From the NCBI GenBank assembly GCA_964426135.1, contig CAYRPN010000016.1:1-64000 (forward strand): 64,000 nucleotides of DNA, read 5' to 3'. The position numbers and the translations under genes were made by a program. This DNA comes from CAYRPN01 sp964426135 (GTDB taxonomy: Bacteria > Planctomycetota > Phycisphaerae > Phycisphaerales > Phycisphaeraceae). Positions 26,420 to 35,787 of this stretch are shown here, in pieces (position 1 is the stretch's first letter; the number at the start of each line of letters is the position of its first letter). The notes beneath the pieces were generated by a model that saw nothing but the letters and a program-made list of their open reading frames with translations, was not told the origin of the DNA and did not search any database.

Positions 26420-29400
26420 TTGCCGCTGATTGAACCGACGACCAAGCTGATGGTGCTGATGTTCACCGACCTCGCCGGTTCGGTGGATTTGAAAACGCGC
26501 CTCGGTGCGACAGCTTATGCCCGAATCATCTCCCGGCACGATCAGCTTTTCAAGCAGATCATCGGCGCCATCACCGGCTCATCCACGATCAAAGACACCG
26601 GCGACGGATTCCTCGTTCGATTCGAAACAGCTTCCGACGCGGTGCAGGCGGCATTGCGATTCCAGCACGCGATTCACCAGGAACCGTGGCAACCCGAGCC
26701 GGTGCGCGTACGCATCGGCCTGCACATCGGGCAGGTCGCGGAACTGGAAAAGGAAGACGCCACGGGGTTGCCGAAGCTGGTGGGCCTCGCCGCCGACATT
26801 GCCGCGCGCGTCATGGATCTGGCGGTGCCGGGACAGATTCTGATGACGCGCACGCCGTTCGACGACGGGCGGCAGTACATCCGCGAGCATCCGCCGGTCG
26901 ATGGTGAGACGCCGCTGCTCAAATGGATGGCGCACGGGCCATATCTTTTCAAGGGCAGCGACGAGCCGATGGACGTGTTCGAGGTCGGCGCGGTGGGCAT
27001 CGCGCCGCTGAAAGAGCCGCCGGACAGCAACAAGGCCAAGCGCGCGATTCGCCCCGGTGAAGAGGAACTCTTTGGCTGGCGGCCCGCCATTGGATTACAG
27101 GTGCCGGCCCGCGACGGCTGGATGGTGGAGCGGAAACTCGGCGAGGGCGGCTTCGGTGAAGTCTGGCTCGCGCGACACCAGCGCACTCGTGACGTGCGCG
27201 TCTTCAAGTTCTGCTTCGACGGCGACCGCCTGCGGTCGTTCAAGCGGGAGATGACGCTGTTTCGGCTGCTGCGCGAAGCGCTGGGTGATCGCAAGGACAT
27301 CGCGAAGTTGTGGGAGGTTCGCCTCGACAAGCCGCCGTTCTATCTGGAGAGCGCGTTCAGCAAGGAAGGCGATCTGGGCGACTGGATGGCGAATCAGGGC
27401 GGGCCGCTGAAACTGCCGCTGGATCAGCGCCTGGAACTGATCGCCAAGATCGCCGACGCTGTCGCCGCGGCCCATTCCGTCGGCGTGCTTCACAAGGACA
27501 TCAAGCCCGCGAACATCCTCGTGCACATCGATCCCGATGGTGCGGTTCAGCCGATGCTTGCGGATTTCGGCATCGGCGTGGCGACGGATCGCACGCAACT
27601 GGAAGGCCGCAACATCACGGTGGTGGGTTTCACCGAGGGCTTGCTCGACGGCAACGAATCCAGCCGCACCGGCACGCGACTCTACTCGCCGCCGGAATTG
27701 CTCACCGGCAAAGCGTTCACCACGAAGGGCGATGTCTTCGCGCTGGGCGTGATGCTCTACCAGTTCATTGTCGGCGATCTGAGCCGGCCCCTGGCGCACG
27801 GCTGGGAACGCGAGGTCACGGATCCGCTGCTGCGCGAGGATGTGGCGGCTTGCGTGGCGGGCAACGAGGAAGAGCGCCTGGGCAGCGCCGGTGAACTGGC
27901 GAAGCGACTGCGCCGGCTTCCGCAGCGGCGCAAAGAACGCGCTCGGCAACGCGCCTTCCGCGTCGTCGTCGCCACGGCGGCGGCGCTGGCGCTGCTCGCC
28001 ATCGTCGCTGGAGCGCTGGTGTTCCGCGAGCGCGGTTTGCGCGATGAGGCCGACCAGCAGCGCGATGCGGCAACGACCGCGAGAAATCTCGCCGAATCGA
28101 GGCGCGCGGAAATCGCGTCGCTGCTGGCCGAGAGTCGCAGCCGGCTCGTTCGCCTCTATGTGGAGAAGGGCTGGCGCAACGATGGCCGTGACCTGACGCA
28201 GTCGCTGCTGTGGTTCGTCGAGGCGCTGCGCAATGAGAGCGACGATGTTCGCGAGCAGTGGCTGCATCGATTGCGCATCGGCACATCCATGCAGCAGATT
28301 CCGACGCTGGGCGTGGCGTGGGTGTCGCCGGAGTTCGGCTACGGCGTGAGCTACAACGCCGACGCCAGCCACGCCGCGATGTTCGTCAGCGACGACCGCG
28401 TTGTCGTCGTCGAACTGGCCAGCGGGAAGACGACGACGCTGCCCGCGCAGCTCGGCAAGTTCACCGCGCTGAGCGCCGACGCGACGCGACTGGTCACTGT
28501 CACCGCGCTGGGCACGGTGCAGGCGTGGAACACTGCCACCGCTCAGCCGATCTCGCCGGCGATCGGGCTTGGCCCCGACGAAACGCCGCGACGCATCGAG
28601 CTTAATGGCGCCGGCGATCGCCTGCTGATGATCGGCGAGGGCGCGACGGCTCATCTTCGCAAGGTCGATGACCTTTCGCTGATCGCCCGGTTGACGCACG
28701 AGTCGAACATTCTCGACGCACGGTTCAGTGGTGATGGGCGCCTGCTGGCGACGGCGGGGCGCGACCGCAAGGTGAAAATCTGGGACGCCGTCACGGGCAA
28801 GCCCGTGGGCAATCCGATCGAACATTCCGACGAAGTGATTCGCGTGGCGTTCACGGCGGACAACGCGCGACTGTTCGTCGGCTGTGCCAACGGCGCCGTG
28901 CGCATCTACCACACGAAGGACTGGACGCTGGCGGAAACGCTGGAACTGGGCGCCATGCTGGATATGGCCATCGACCCTTCCGGGCTCCACGTGGCTGCCA
29001 CGGTGAGAACAAAGGGGACCATCGTGTGGGACCTGGTGCGCGGGCGCGCGTGGTCGACGCCGGTCCTCACCGGTCTGCCGCCGCTGTTTCTGAAGTTCAC
29101 GCGCGACGGCAAGTCGCTGCTGGCGGGCACGCCTGACGGGCAGCTCTGGCGAATCGATCAGCATTTGCCGGCCGCGATGTTTCCGATGCGAATCGGTTCG
29201 CGACCATCGATCAGCATGACGACGAGCGACGACCTGCTCACATTCGACGGATATTCGATGCGCTCGTGGCAATGGCGCGGCGCTGGCGCTCCGCAGACGT
29301 CGATGCAGGTGAGGCCTATGCCACGGCCCGGCGAGGCGCCCGGCCGCGACGCGCCGCGCCCTAGGCGCGACCGGCTGACTACGCCGGTGCCCTACGGCGC

Positions 29401-30514
29401 GCCGATGGTCGACGCCGAGGCGCCGATGCTCATCCATCAGATCGCCCTCGACGCCGCCGGCAAGCGCATCGCCGTGGGCAGCGCAGGCAACCAGGCGAAT
29501 GTCTGGACGCTCGGCGAGAAAACCGCCCCGGTCATGCTGCCATTCAAGGATTCCGTTGAGTTCGTCGAGCTGACGCGCGACGGCAGGCAACTGCTCACGG
29601 TGACGGATGCCGGCGTTGCGCAGGTGTGGGACGTGACTGCGTCGTCTCCCACGCCGCGCACACTGCCGAGCCCGGCTCTTGTGCAAAGCGCGCGATTCTT
29701 TCCCGACGGCAAACGCGTTCTCATCGGCGACGACGATGGAGACGCCTCGATCTGGGATGTGGCCGGCCTTCGCCGCGTGGTTGGTCCGATCTCCGGCGAG
29801 GGCATCGCCGAGGTAATGCCTGACGAAACAGGCTCGCGTTTTCTGGTGCGCTACAACCTGTCGTTCCAACTGTTCGACGCCGCCACCGGCGCGGTTGCGA
29901 CGCCAAAGGTCGAGTTCAAGGAGCAAATCGTCTACGTTGCCGTCGCATCGACCGGCCGCATTGCGACGGCCTCGCGCGACGGCCACGTGCGGATTCACTC
30001 GCCCGACGGTAAGGAGATATCGCGCAGCGAGGTCTTGCCCGCGCTCACGCAGGTGGGCTTCAGTCCGGACGGCACGCGATTCGCAGCCCATTACGCCGAT
30101 GGCGCCCGGGTCTTCGACACGCAGAGCGCCAAGCCCGTGAGCGAAGTCATGAGTCATGAGTCATTCGTGATCGATCTTGCATTCAGCAGCGACGGACGAT
30201 TGCTGGCGACGGCTGCCGACGACCGCACAGCCCGCATCTGGGATGCGGCCACAGGCGCACCGGTCTCGCCATGGCTGCGGCATGGCTCACCAGTGCATCT
30301 CGTGCGCTTCCTTCCCGACGGTGGCGTGTTGACGGTCAGCGGCGACACGGCGGCGATCTGGCCGATGCCGACCGATTCGCGGCCCGCCGCCGAGCTTGCC
30401 GATCTCGTTCAACTCCAGGCCGGCGCCGCGATTGATTCGACGTTGTCGGTGGTGCCGCTGACCTGGGAGCAGTCGACGGATCGCGTGAAGCGGTTGTGGA
30501 AACGGGGCCAATAG
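26420..30514 (+). CDS. cyclase-like / Ser-Thr protein kinase / WD40 repeat protein
   Basis: 1364 residues from TTG 26420, with GGAG at good spacing. Residues about 8-195 form a class III nucleotide cyclase-like domain: both metal aspartates (MFTDLAGS and KDTGDGF) are present, but the transition-state Asn of the NxxxR motif is Asp (AADIAARV). Residues about 230-490 are a protein kinase: glycine loop LGEGGFGEVW, Lys in VFKF, catalytic HKDIKPANIL, ADFGIG and YSPPE. A transmembrane helix lies at about 514-533. The rest is outside or periplasmic, with several WD40 repeats (for example LATAGRDRKVKIWDAVTG, LATAADDRTARIWDAATG). It is a membrane signalling protein combining a nucleotide-cyclase module with a Hanks kinase and a propeller; signal and targets unknown. 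Confidence 0.9.
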   Translation: MPLIEPTTKLMVLMFTDLAGSVDLKTRLGATAYARIISRHDQLFKQIIGAITGSSTIKDTGDGFLVRFETASDAVQAALRFQHAIHQEPWQPEPVRVRIGLHIGQVAELEKEDATGLPKLVGLAADIAARVMDLAVPGQILMTRTPFDDGRQYIREHPPVDGETPLLKWMAHGPYLFKGSDEPMDVFEVGAVGIAPLKEPPDSNKAKRAIRPGEEELFGWRPAIGLQVPARDGWMVERKLGEGGFGEVWLARHQRTRDVRVFKFCFDGDRLRSFKREMTLFRLLREALGDRKDIAKLWEVRLDKPPFYLESAFSKEGDLGDWMANQGGPLKLPLDQRLELIAKIADAVAAAHSVGVLHKDIKPANILVHIDPDGAVQPMLADFGIGVATDRTQLEGRNITVVGFTEGLLDGNESSRTGTRLYSPPELLTGKAFTTKGDVFALGVMLYQFIVGDLSRPLAHGWEREVTDPLLREDVAACVAGNEEERLGSAGELAKRLRRLPQRRKERARQRAFRVVVATAAALALLAIVAGALVFRERGLRDEADQQRDAATTARNLAESRRAEIASLLAESRSRLVRLYVEKGWRNDGRDLTQSLLWFVEALRNESDDVREQWLHRLRIGTSMQQIPTLGVAWVSPEFGYGVSYNADASHAAMFVSDDRVVVVELASGKTTTLPAQLGKFTALSADATRLVTVTALGTVQAWNTATAQPISPAIGLGPDETPRRIELNGAGDRLLMIGEGATAHLRKVDDLSLIARLTHESNILDARFSGDGRLLATAGRDRKVKIWDAVTGKPVGNPIEHSDEVIRVAFTADNARLFVGCANGAVRIYHTKDWTLAETLELGAMLDMAIDPSGLHVAATVRTKGTIVWDLVRGRAWSTPVLTGLPPLFLKFTRDGKSLLAGTPDGQLWRIDQHLPAAMFPMRIGSRPSISMTTSDDLLTFDGYSMRSWQWRGAGAPQTSMQVRPMPRPGEAPGRDAPRPRRDRLTTPVPYGAPMVDAEAPMLIHQIALDAAGKRIAVGSAGNQANVWTLGEKTAPVMLPFKDSVEFVELTRDGRQLLTVTDAGVAQVWDVTASSPTPRTLPSPALVQSARFFPDGKRVLIGDDDGDASIWDVAGLRRVVGPISGEGIAEVMPDETGSRFLVRYNLSFQLFDAATGAVATPKVEFKEQIVYVAVASTGRIATASRDGHVRIHSPDGKEISRSEVLPALTQVGFSPDGTRFAAHYADGARVFDTQSAKPVSEVMSHESFVIDLAFSSDGRLLATAADDRTARIWDAATGAPVSPWLRHGSPVHLVRFLPDGGVLTVSGDTAAIWPMPTDSRPAAELADLVQLQAGAAIDSTLSVVPLTWEQSTDRVKRLWKRGQ

Positions 30515-30542
30515 AGGACGTACAGCATCGACTCAGCAGGCT

Positions 30543-30622
30543 AGCGGTCGGGCCGAGTCCGCGAGGCCCACTTGTGTCTTGGCGCTCAAGCGGGTGAGCC
30601 TCGCGGACTCGGCCCGACCGTT
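30543..30622. repeat. paired inverted repeat, GGTCGGGCCGAGTCC family
   Basis: Arms of about 25 bases (left 30543-30567, right 30598-30622), with complementary cores GGTCGGGCCGAGTCCGCGAG and CTCGCGGACTCGGCCCGACC. A single copy of the same unit is at 62295-62318. Confidence 0.8.
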
Positions 30623-30715
30623 AACCTTCGGAACCGATCTTGCACAACTGCGAATCCTCAACCATCCGCCGACTCATCACTCACCTCGGCTCGGCTGCTT
30701 GCGGTTGGACGGCAC

Positions 30716-33286
30716 ATGGCACATCATCTGGGCATGTCCGATCCGCACCCGACATCCGGGCCATCGCCAGCGCCAGCGGGCGCTTCGCCTTCCACCGGCG
30801 ACACGGCAGCCGCGACGGTTGTGCCGATGCGACTCTCCACGCCGCTGCGGGAACTGGCTGGGGTCGGACAGCGGCGGGCGCAGCAGCTTGGGCGCATCGG
30901 GCTCAGCACGGTGAGCGATCTGATCCGGCACCTGCCCATGCGGTACGAGCGGGAGTTCTCCGAAGGCACCATCCGCGATCTGCCGATGGACGGCATCGGC
31001 TCGGCGCGGGGGACGATCGTGGCGACGCGGTGGAACGGTTCGCCGGCGCATTCGGTAAGCCGAAATGCACAGGGCCGGTTCCAGGCCACGCTGCAGGATC
31101 ACAGCGAGCGGCTGTACCTGGTGTGGTTCAACGCGAGGTATCTGAATGACAAGCTCAAGCCCGGCATGGAGATTCGCGTGCAGGGCAAGGTGAAGGCGTT
31201 CGGCGGATATCCGCAGATGGCGAACCCGAAGTGGGAAGTGCTGACGCCGACGCAGAATCGCCTGAGCACGAGCGATCGGTTGAAGCCGGTGTATCCGTCG
31301 ACGGAGGGGCTGGGCAGTGAGGTGATCGAGAAGCTGATCGGGCAGGTGCTGCCGCAGGCGTTGGGGCTGCTGCCTGATCCGCTGCCTGCGGAGTATGTGA
31401 AGAGCCGGGCGATGCCGACGCTGGCCGAGGCGTATCGGATGGCGCATCAGCCGGTGAGCGAGGAGGAATCGAACGCGGCGCGGCGGAGACTGGCGTTCAA
31501 TGAGTTGCTGCTGCTGCAACTGGGGATCGCGATCAAGCGGCAGTACAACGAGACGGCGCTGGCGGCGCCGGCCCTGCGATGGAGTAACGCGATCGATGAG
31601 CACATTCGGGCGAGGTTTCCGTTCAAGCTCACGCCGTCGCAGGAGGAAGTCGTGGCGGAGATCTCGGCAGACCTGCAGAAGCCGCGGCCAATGAATCGGC
31701 TGCTGCAGGGCGATGTGGGCAGCGGCAAAACGGTGGTGGCGCTGTATGCGCTGCTGATGGCGGTGGCCAATCGCAATCAGGCCGCGTTGATGGCGCCGAC
31801 GGAACTGCTGGCGGAGCAGCATTTCCAGTCGATCGGGAAAATGCTCGAAGGCTCGAACGTGCGGATCGCGCTGATGGTCGGTGGGCAACCCGCGGCCCAG
31901 CGGAATAAGCTGCTTCGCGACATCGAGTCGGGCGAACTGGACATCGTCGTCGGCACGCACGCGCTGCTGACGGAGAAGGTGAGGTTCCGCGACCTGGCGG
32001 TGGTCGTGGTGGACGAGCAGCACCGCTTCGGCGTGATGCAGCGGGCGGCACTGCGAAGGCGGGCGCTGGGCGGCAACCGGGAGGGCGAGGCTCCTGCCGA
32101 GCCGATCGCACAGACTTCGTTGTCACCGACATCAGCTCAACCGGCGACACAGGAAGACCTGCACGCCCGACCCTCCCCCAGCCCCTCCCTAAGAGGGAGG
32201 GGAGTTGGAGCCAAGGCAACCGACGCGGTACCTTCGTCCGAATTCCGCGCGAGAGCAGGCGATGTTGCTGTCTCTGACAAGACGCCGACGCCGCACTGCC
32301 TGGTGATGACCGCGACGCCGATTCCGCGGACGCTGAGCCTGACGGTGTTCGGCGATCTGGATGTGTCGACGATCAAGGGTTTGCCGCCGGGGCGGACGCC
32401 GATCATCACGCGGGTGGTGACGCCGCAGAAGAGCGATGATGTGTATCGCTACATGGTCGAGCGATTGCACAAGGGTCAGCAGGCGTACGTGGTCGTGCCG
32501 ATCATCGATGCGAGCGGCAACGAAAGCAGTTCGCAGCTGAAGAATGTGCGGGCGCATGCGAAGTTGCTGCAGGACAAGTACTGCAGAGGAGAGGGCCTGG
32601 GGGCTAGGGCCAAGGGCCTAGGGGACGGAGGAGAAGGGCCCGAGGGACCGAGCGTCCAAGTGACCGAGGGCAGTTCCGATTCTTCCAATCCGAAATCCGA
32701 AATCCAAAATCCGAAATCCTCTCCCGGCTTCATCGTGGCCGCGATTCACGGTCAGCTCAAGCGCGAGTCGCGCGAGAAGATCATGAACGATTTCCGCGCG
32801 GGCAAGGTGCACGTGCTGGTGGCCACGACGGTGATCGAGGTGGGCGTGGACGTGCCCAACGCGACGATCATGATCGTGGAGCACGCGGAGCGATTTGGGT
32901 TGTCGCAGTTGCACCAATTGCGTGGCCGCGTCGGCCGCGGCAATGATGGGAAGAAAAGCGTGTGCGTGTTCATTGCCGAGCCTTCGACAGAGGATGCGGC
33001 CAAGCGCATGGAGGCGATCGCCGCGACGACGGACGGCTTCAAGATCGCCGAGGTGGACCTGGAGATTCGCGGCACCGGCGAACTCTTCGGCACGCGGCAG
33101 CACGGCGCGATGCCGCTGCGCGTCGCCCGCATCCCGCAGGACATGGAACTGCTTCAGATGGCCAAGCGCGACGCGGCGGCGGTGGTGGCGGAAGATCCGA
33201 CACTCAGCGATGCAAGCCGGACGCTGCTTCGAAAAGTCCTCGTGCGCGAATACGGCGACACGCTGGGGTTGATCGACGTGGGGTGA
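30716..33286 (+). CDS. recG: ATP-dependent DNA helicase RecG with repeat-derived insertions
   Basis: 856 residues from ATG 30716 (ATG 30734 also possible), versus about 690 typical. RecG reverses stalled replication forks. An OB wedge domain lies near residues 90-180. Motor motifs are LLQGDVGSGKTVVAL, MAPTELLAEQH, VVDEQHRFGVMQR, VMTATPIPRTL, EVGVDVPNATIMIVE and QLRGRVGRG. Two low-complexity segments interrupt it: about residues 453-526, between DEQH and TATP, and about 624-672, before AAIHGQLKRE. The first is encoded partly by a GEAPAEP repeat (32080-32103) and a CCCTCCCTAAGAGGGAGGG repeat (32164-32206), the second by CTAGGGCCAAGGGCCTAGG and AATCCGAAATCC repeats. All keep the frame. Both fall in surface loops of the motor. 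Confidence 0.92.
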   Translation: MAHHLGMSDPHPTSGPSPAPAGASPSTGDTAAATVVPMRLSTPLRELAGVGQRRAQQLGRIGLSTVSDLIRHLPMRYEREFSEGTIRDLPMDGIGSARGTIVATRWNGSPAHSVSRNAQGRFQATLQDHSERLYLVWFNARYLNDKLKPGMEIRVQGKVKAFGGYPQMANPKWEVLTPTQNRLSTSDRLKPVYPSTEGLGSEVIEKLIGQVLPQALGLLPDPLPAEYVKSRAMPTLAEAYRMAHQPVSEEESNAARRRLAFNELLLLQLGIAIKRQYNETALAAPALRWSNAIDEHIRARFPFKLTPSQEEVVAEISADLQKPRPMNRLLQGDVGSGKTVVALYALLMAVANRNQAALMAPTELLAEQHFQSIGKMLEGSNVRIALMVGGQPAAQRNKLLRDIESGELDIVVGTHALLTEKVRFRDLAVVVVDEQHRFGVMQRAALRRRALGGNREGEAPAEPIAQTSLSPTSAQPATQEDLHARPSPSPSLRGRGVGAKATDAVPSSEFRARAGDVAVSDKTPTPHCLVMTATPIPRTLSLTVFGDLDVSTIKGLPPGRTPIITRVVTPQKSDDVYRYMVERLHKGQQAYVVVPIIDASGNESSSQLKNVRAHAKLLQDKYCRGEGLGARAKGLGDGGEGPEGPSVQVTEGSSDSSNPKSEIQNPKSSPGFIVAAIHGQLKRESREKIMNDFRAGKVHVLVATTVIEVGVDVPNATIMIVEHAERFGLSQLHQLRGRVGRGNDGKKSVCVFIAEPSTEDAAKRMEAIAATTDGFKIAEVDLEIRGTGELFGTRQHGAMPLRVARIPQDMELLQMAKRDAAAVVAEDPTLSDASRTLLRKVLVREYGDTLGLIDVG
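32080..32103. repeat. GEAPAEP-encoding dispersed repeat inside recG
   Basis: GGGAGGGCGAGGCTCCTGCC-type sequence, translated here as REGEAPAEP, a repeat widely seen in planctomycete genomes. It is self-complementary around GGCGAGGCTCCTGCC and in frame in recG. Confidence 0.65.
32164..32206. repeat. CCCTCCCT/AGGGAGGG REP-like repeat inside recG
   Basis: CCCGACCCTCCCCCAGCCCC followed by the hairpin CTCCCTAAGAGGGAG. The same family, as an inverted pair, is at 46577-46690. Here it is a single copy within the first recG insertion. Confidence 0.75.
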
Positions 33287-33377
33287 GTTCTCGATCGCCA
33301 GTGGGCCGCCCGCGGCAGAATGTTCAGCATTCCGCCGAAGCTGAAAAGAACCCGTGCGCAATCGTGGCTGCATTGGC

Positions 33378-33463
33378 GTAGGGTGCGTCAAGGCTCGGCG
33401 CGGACGCACCACGATCGACGGAGACGCAGCATGGTGCGTCCGCGCGGACTTGACGCACCCTAC
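33378..33463. repeat. paired inverted repeat, GTAGGGTGCGTCAAGG family
   Basis: GTAGGGTGCGTCAAGGCTCG at the left and a slightly shorter reverse complement ending GACTTGACGCACCCTAC at the right, with only about 18 bases between the arms. It lies between recG and the FkbM gene, which are convergent. Confidence 0.85.
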
Positions 33464-33496
33464 CGTGAAACGGCGGAGTTGTTCCTGCTCGGCTCT

Positions 33497-34471
33497 TTAC
33501 TTCATGCGCGGCTCTTTTCGTGGCCACGTTTCCAGGTATCGCCAGACAGCCGAGCCGGCCGCGCTCTTCACCAGAAGCAGGTCGGTGTGAAAATGGTCGG
33601 GTTTAAAGAACGGCCGCAACTGTTCGACGGGCCAGCCGCGAACATCGATCAGGTCATCGTTGCGGAGAAAAGCGTGGATGTGAAACGTGTCCTGGAGGAA
33701 CCGCCAGTATTCCTCGACACTCTCTCCGGCTCGCGACAGCATCGCGGCATCGAACTCGATCAGGCCCAGCAAGTCCGGCGTCCGCGCGATCGTCTCCTTC
33801 ATGCCTGCCAGCACGCGGGCCTCATAGCCTTCCACATCGATCTTGAAAACGACGCACGTCGGATGCGCGTCTCTTCCGTCGGTTGAAGCCAGCACCGAAT
33901 CCACGCTCACCGTCGGCACCGAGCGCTTCTCAAAGTCCCGGATATCGCGACCTTGTCCCGGACCCGCAGCTGTGGACCCGCCGGACCACGCGCGGTCGAC
34001 GAAGAACTCCACGCTCTTGCCGGGCTGGTCGCCCACCAGGCCGAACACCAGGTGAATCTGCTGGCGCTGCGGATGCTCCGCAAGCGTGCGATCCAGGAAC
34101 GGCTTGAGCGCCGCGTTCGCCTCGAATCCGAAGACCTGCGTCCTCGGCGAGTAATCCGGCGCAAACGCGCACTCGCCATAATTCAAGCCGATGTCCAGCG
34201 CGATGTCGGGCGAAAGCGCTGCGCACACCTCGCGCCAGAATCGCTGGTTGCGCGGATAGACGCCCCGCAAGGGATCGGTCACCTGCTTCTTCCACGCGCA
34301 GGGATCCGCAGGGTCGATGTGCACCATGCGCTGCGATCGCACCAGCCTGGCGCGGTCCGGACGCAGCTTCCCGTAGCGCGCCAGTGTCAGCGCGTTGAGG
34401 TACAGCTTCTTGAAGAACCATTCGATTCGCTTCACACGCGGCTCCTGCGTGGACTGAGTGCCGCGCGGCAT
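33497..34471 (-). CDS. FkbM-family methyltransferase
   Basis: 324 residues from ATG 34471, chosen because GGAG lies six bases upstream; other in-frame ATGs at 34474 and 34483 overlap or abut the hemW stop. SAM-dependent fold: the ALDIGLNYGECAF glycine motif, VFGFEANAAL (acidic ribose-binding residue), and VVFKIDVEGYEARVLAGM, the hallmark FkbM KIDVEGxE block. It probably O-methylates a sugar or polyketide-like acceptor. A short DGRDAHPT segment before the VFKIDVEG strand looks like another repeat-derived insertion. It is tightly linked to hemW upstream, probably co-transcribed. Confidence 0.9.
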   Translation of the reverse strand: MPRGTQSTQEPRVKRIEWFFKKLYLNALTLARYGKLRPDRARLVRSQRMVHIDPADPCAWKKQVTDPLRGVYPRNQRFWREVCAALSPDIALDIGLNYGECAFAPDYSPRTQVFGFEANAALKPFLDRTLAEHPQRQQIHLVFGLVGDQPGKSVEFFVDRAWSGGSTAAGPGQGRDIRDFEKRSVPTVSVDSVLASTDGRDAHPTCVVFKIDVEGYEARVLAGMKETIARTPDLLGLIEFDAAMLSRAGESVEEYWRFLQDTFHIHAFLRNDDLIDVRGWPVEQLRPFFKPDHFHTDLLLVKSAAGSAVWRYLETWPRKEPRMK

Positions 34472-34482
34472 CATACTCTCCA

Positions 34483-35787
34483 TCAAAGAAGCCGCGCCAG
34501 CAGCGCATCGGCGACGAACAGGCCCTTCTGTTTCAGCCGCACGTGCGTCGGCGTTTGCTCGACGAATCCCTGCTCGATGAAACTTTCAATCTCGGCGCGG
34601 CGAGGATCAGTCGGCGGCACGTGCTGGTGAAGCCACGCGATTTCCACGCCTTCGCGCAGGCGAAGGCGCAGCATCAGTTGCTCGCCGACCGAGCGCTGCG
34701 GGGAAAGGCACTCGTGGTCCGTCGTCGGCGGCTCGCCATCATGCGCAAGGTATCGCCCCAGATGCGCTTCGTTCTTCCAGCGGTGCCCGTCGATGTGGCT
34801 TGCCGCGGCAGGGCCGACGCCCAGCCAGTTCTCATTTCGCCAGTAAAGCTCGTTGTGCATGCAGCGCAGCGGCGAAGCGAAATCTGCGGAGCGATCGACG
34901 CTCTCCGCGGGCCAGCGGGCCCAGTTGCTGACTTCGTAGTGCTCGAAGCTCGCGCTCGCCAGCCGATCGATCACCTGTTCGTACATCGCGGCTTCGTCAT
35001 CCTCATCCACCGGCGCGATCTGCCCCTGTTGCCTCCGCTGATTCAGCGCGGTGTTCGGCTCGAAGATCAGCGAGTAACAGCTCAGGTGCGTCGGCGCCAG
35101 CGCCAGCGCGGCGCTCAGGTCGGCATCGAGCATGGCCGGCGTCTGGCCCGGAGTGGCGAAGATCAGGTCGAGGTTGATGTTGCCGATGCCCGCGGCGCGC
35201 AAAATCTGCACCGCCCGCGCCACGTTGGCAGGCTCGTGCCAGCGCTCCAGGGTCTTGAGCAGTTGCGGCTGAAAGCTCTGCGCCCCCAGGCTCACGCGGT
35301 TCACACCGCCCTCGGCCAGCACCGACGCCAGTTCGCTCGTGACCGTCTCCGGATTCGCCTCGACCGTCCATTCCACCAGCCTGTCCCGCACGCCCATCGC
35401 GGTCAGTTCCAACAGCAGCCTGCGCCACAGATCGGCTGCCAGCAGCGTGGGCGTGCCGCCGCCGACGAAGATGGTGCGCGGCTTCAATTCGACATGAGCG
35501 GCGCGTGCTTTCAGTTCAGCGATGAGGCGATCGACGAAGAGTTGTTCTCGGGCGGGGCGGTGCGTCGCTGCATTTTCGGCCGGGCCGTCGACGATGCTGT
35601 AGAAGTCGCAGTAGTGGCATTTGTGGAAACAGAATGGGACGTGAACGTACAGGCCTTCGATTTTCCCGCGGTCAGCATTGTTTCGGGCTTGAAGAGCCGG
35701 CGGCGCACCGTTAGACTTCTGAGGTGTGCAGCCGGGTTCGACCTTGTCTCCCTTTTTACCAATCGTTATGGACGTCGAATTGATCAT
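34483..35787 (-). CDS. hemW: HemW-type radical SAM protein
   Basis: 434 residues as drawn. The radical SAM cluster motif is PFCFHKCHYCDFYS, followed by IFVGGGTPTLL, VTVEANPET-like WTVEANPETV, RVSLGAQSF and the C-terminal HNELYWRNENWLGVGP segment that marks the HemW/HemN group. HemW proteins are heme chaperones related to anaerobic coproporphyrinogen oxidase. The start is unclear: no ATG, GTG or TTG is found in frame between the expected N-terminus (IEGLYVHVPFC) and ATG 35787, which lies inside the first codons of the divergent FHA gene. A non-standard start or a sequence error near 35690 is possible. Confidence 0.88.
   Translation of the reverse strand: MINSTSITIGKKGDKVEPGCTPQKSNGAPPALQARNNADRGKIEGLYVHVPFCFHKCHYCDFYSIVDGPAENAATHRPAREQLFVDRLIAELKARAAHVELKPRTIFVGGGTPTLLAADLWRRLLLELTAMGVRDRLVEWTVEANPETVTSELASVLAEGGVNRVSLGAQSFQPQLLKTLERWHEPANVARAVQILRAAGIGNINLDLIFATPGQTPAMLDADLSAALALAPTHLSCYSLIFEPNTALNQRRQQGQIAPVDEDDEAAMYEQVIDRLASASFEHYEVSNWARWPAESVDRSADFASPLRCMHNELYWRNENWLGVGPAAASHIDGHRWKNEAHLGRYLAHDGEPPTTDHECLSPQRSVGEQLMLRLRLREGVEIAWLHQHVPPTDPRRAEIESFIEQGFVEQTPTHVRLKQKGLFVADALLARLL

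Noticed and set aside
27095..30157. Long minus-strand open frame opposite the kinase/WD40 gene
   Set aside because: Arg/His/Ala-rich translation without recognisable motifs; the plus strand has a full kinase and WD40 repeats.
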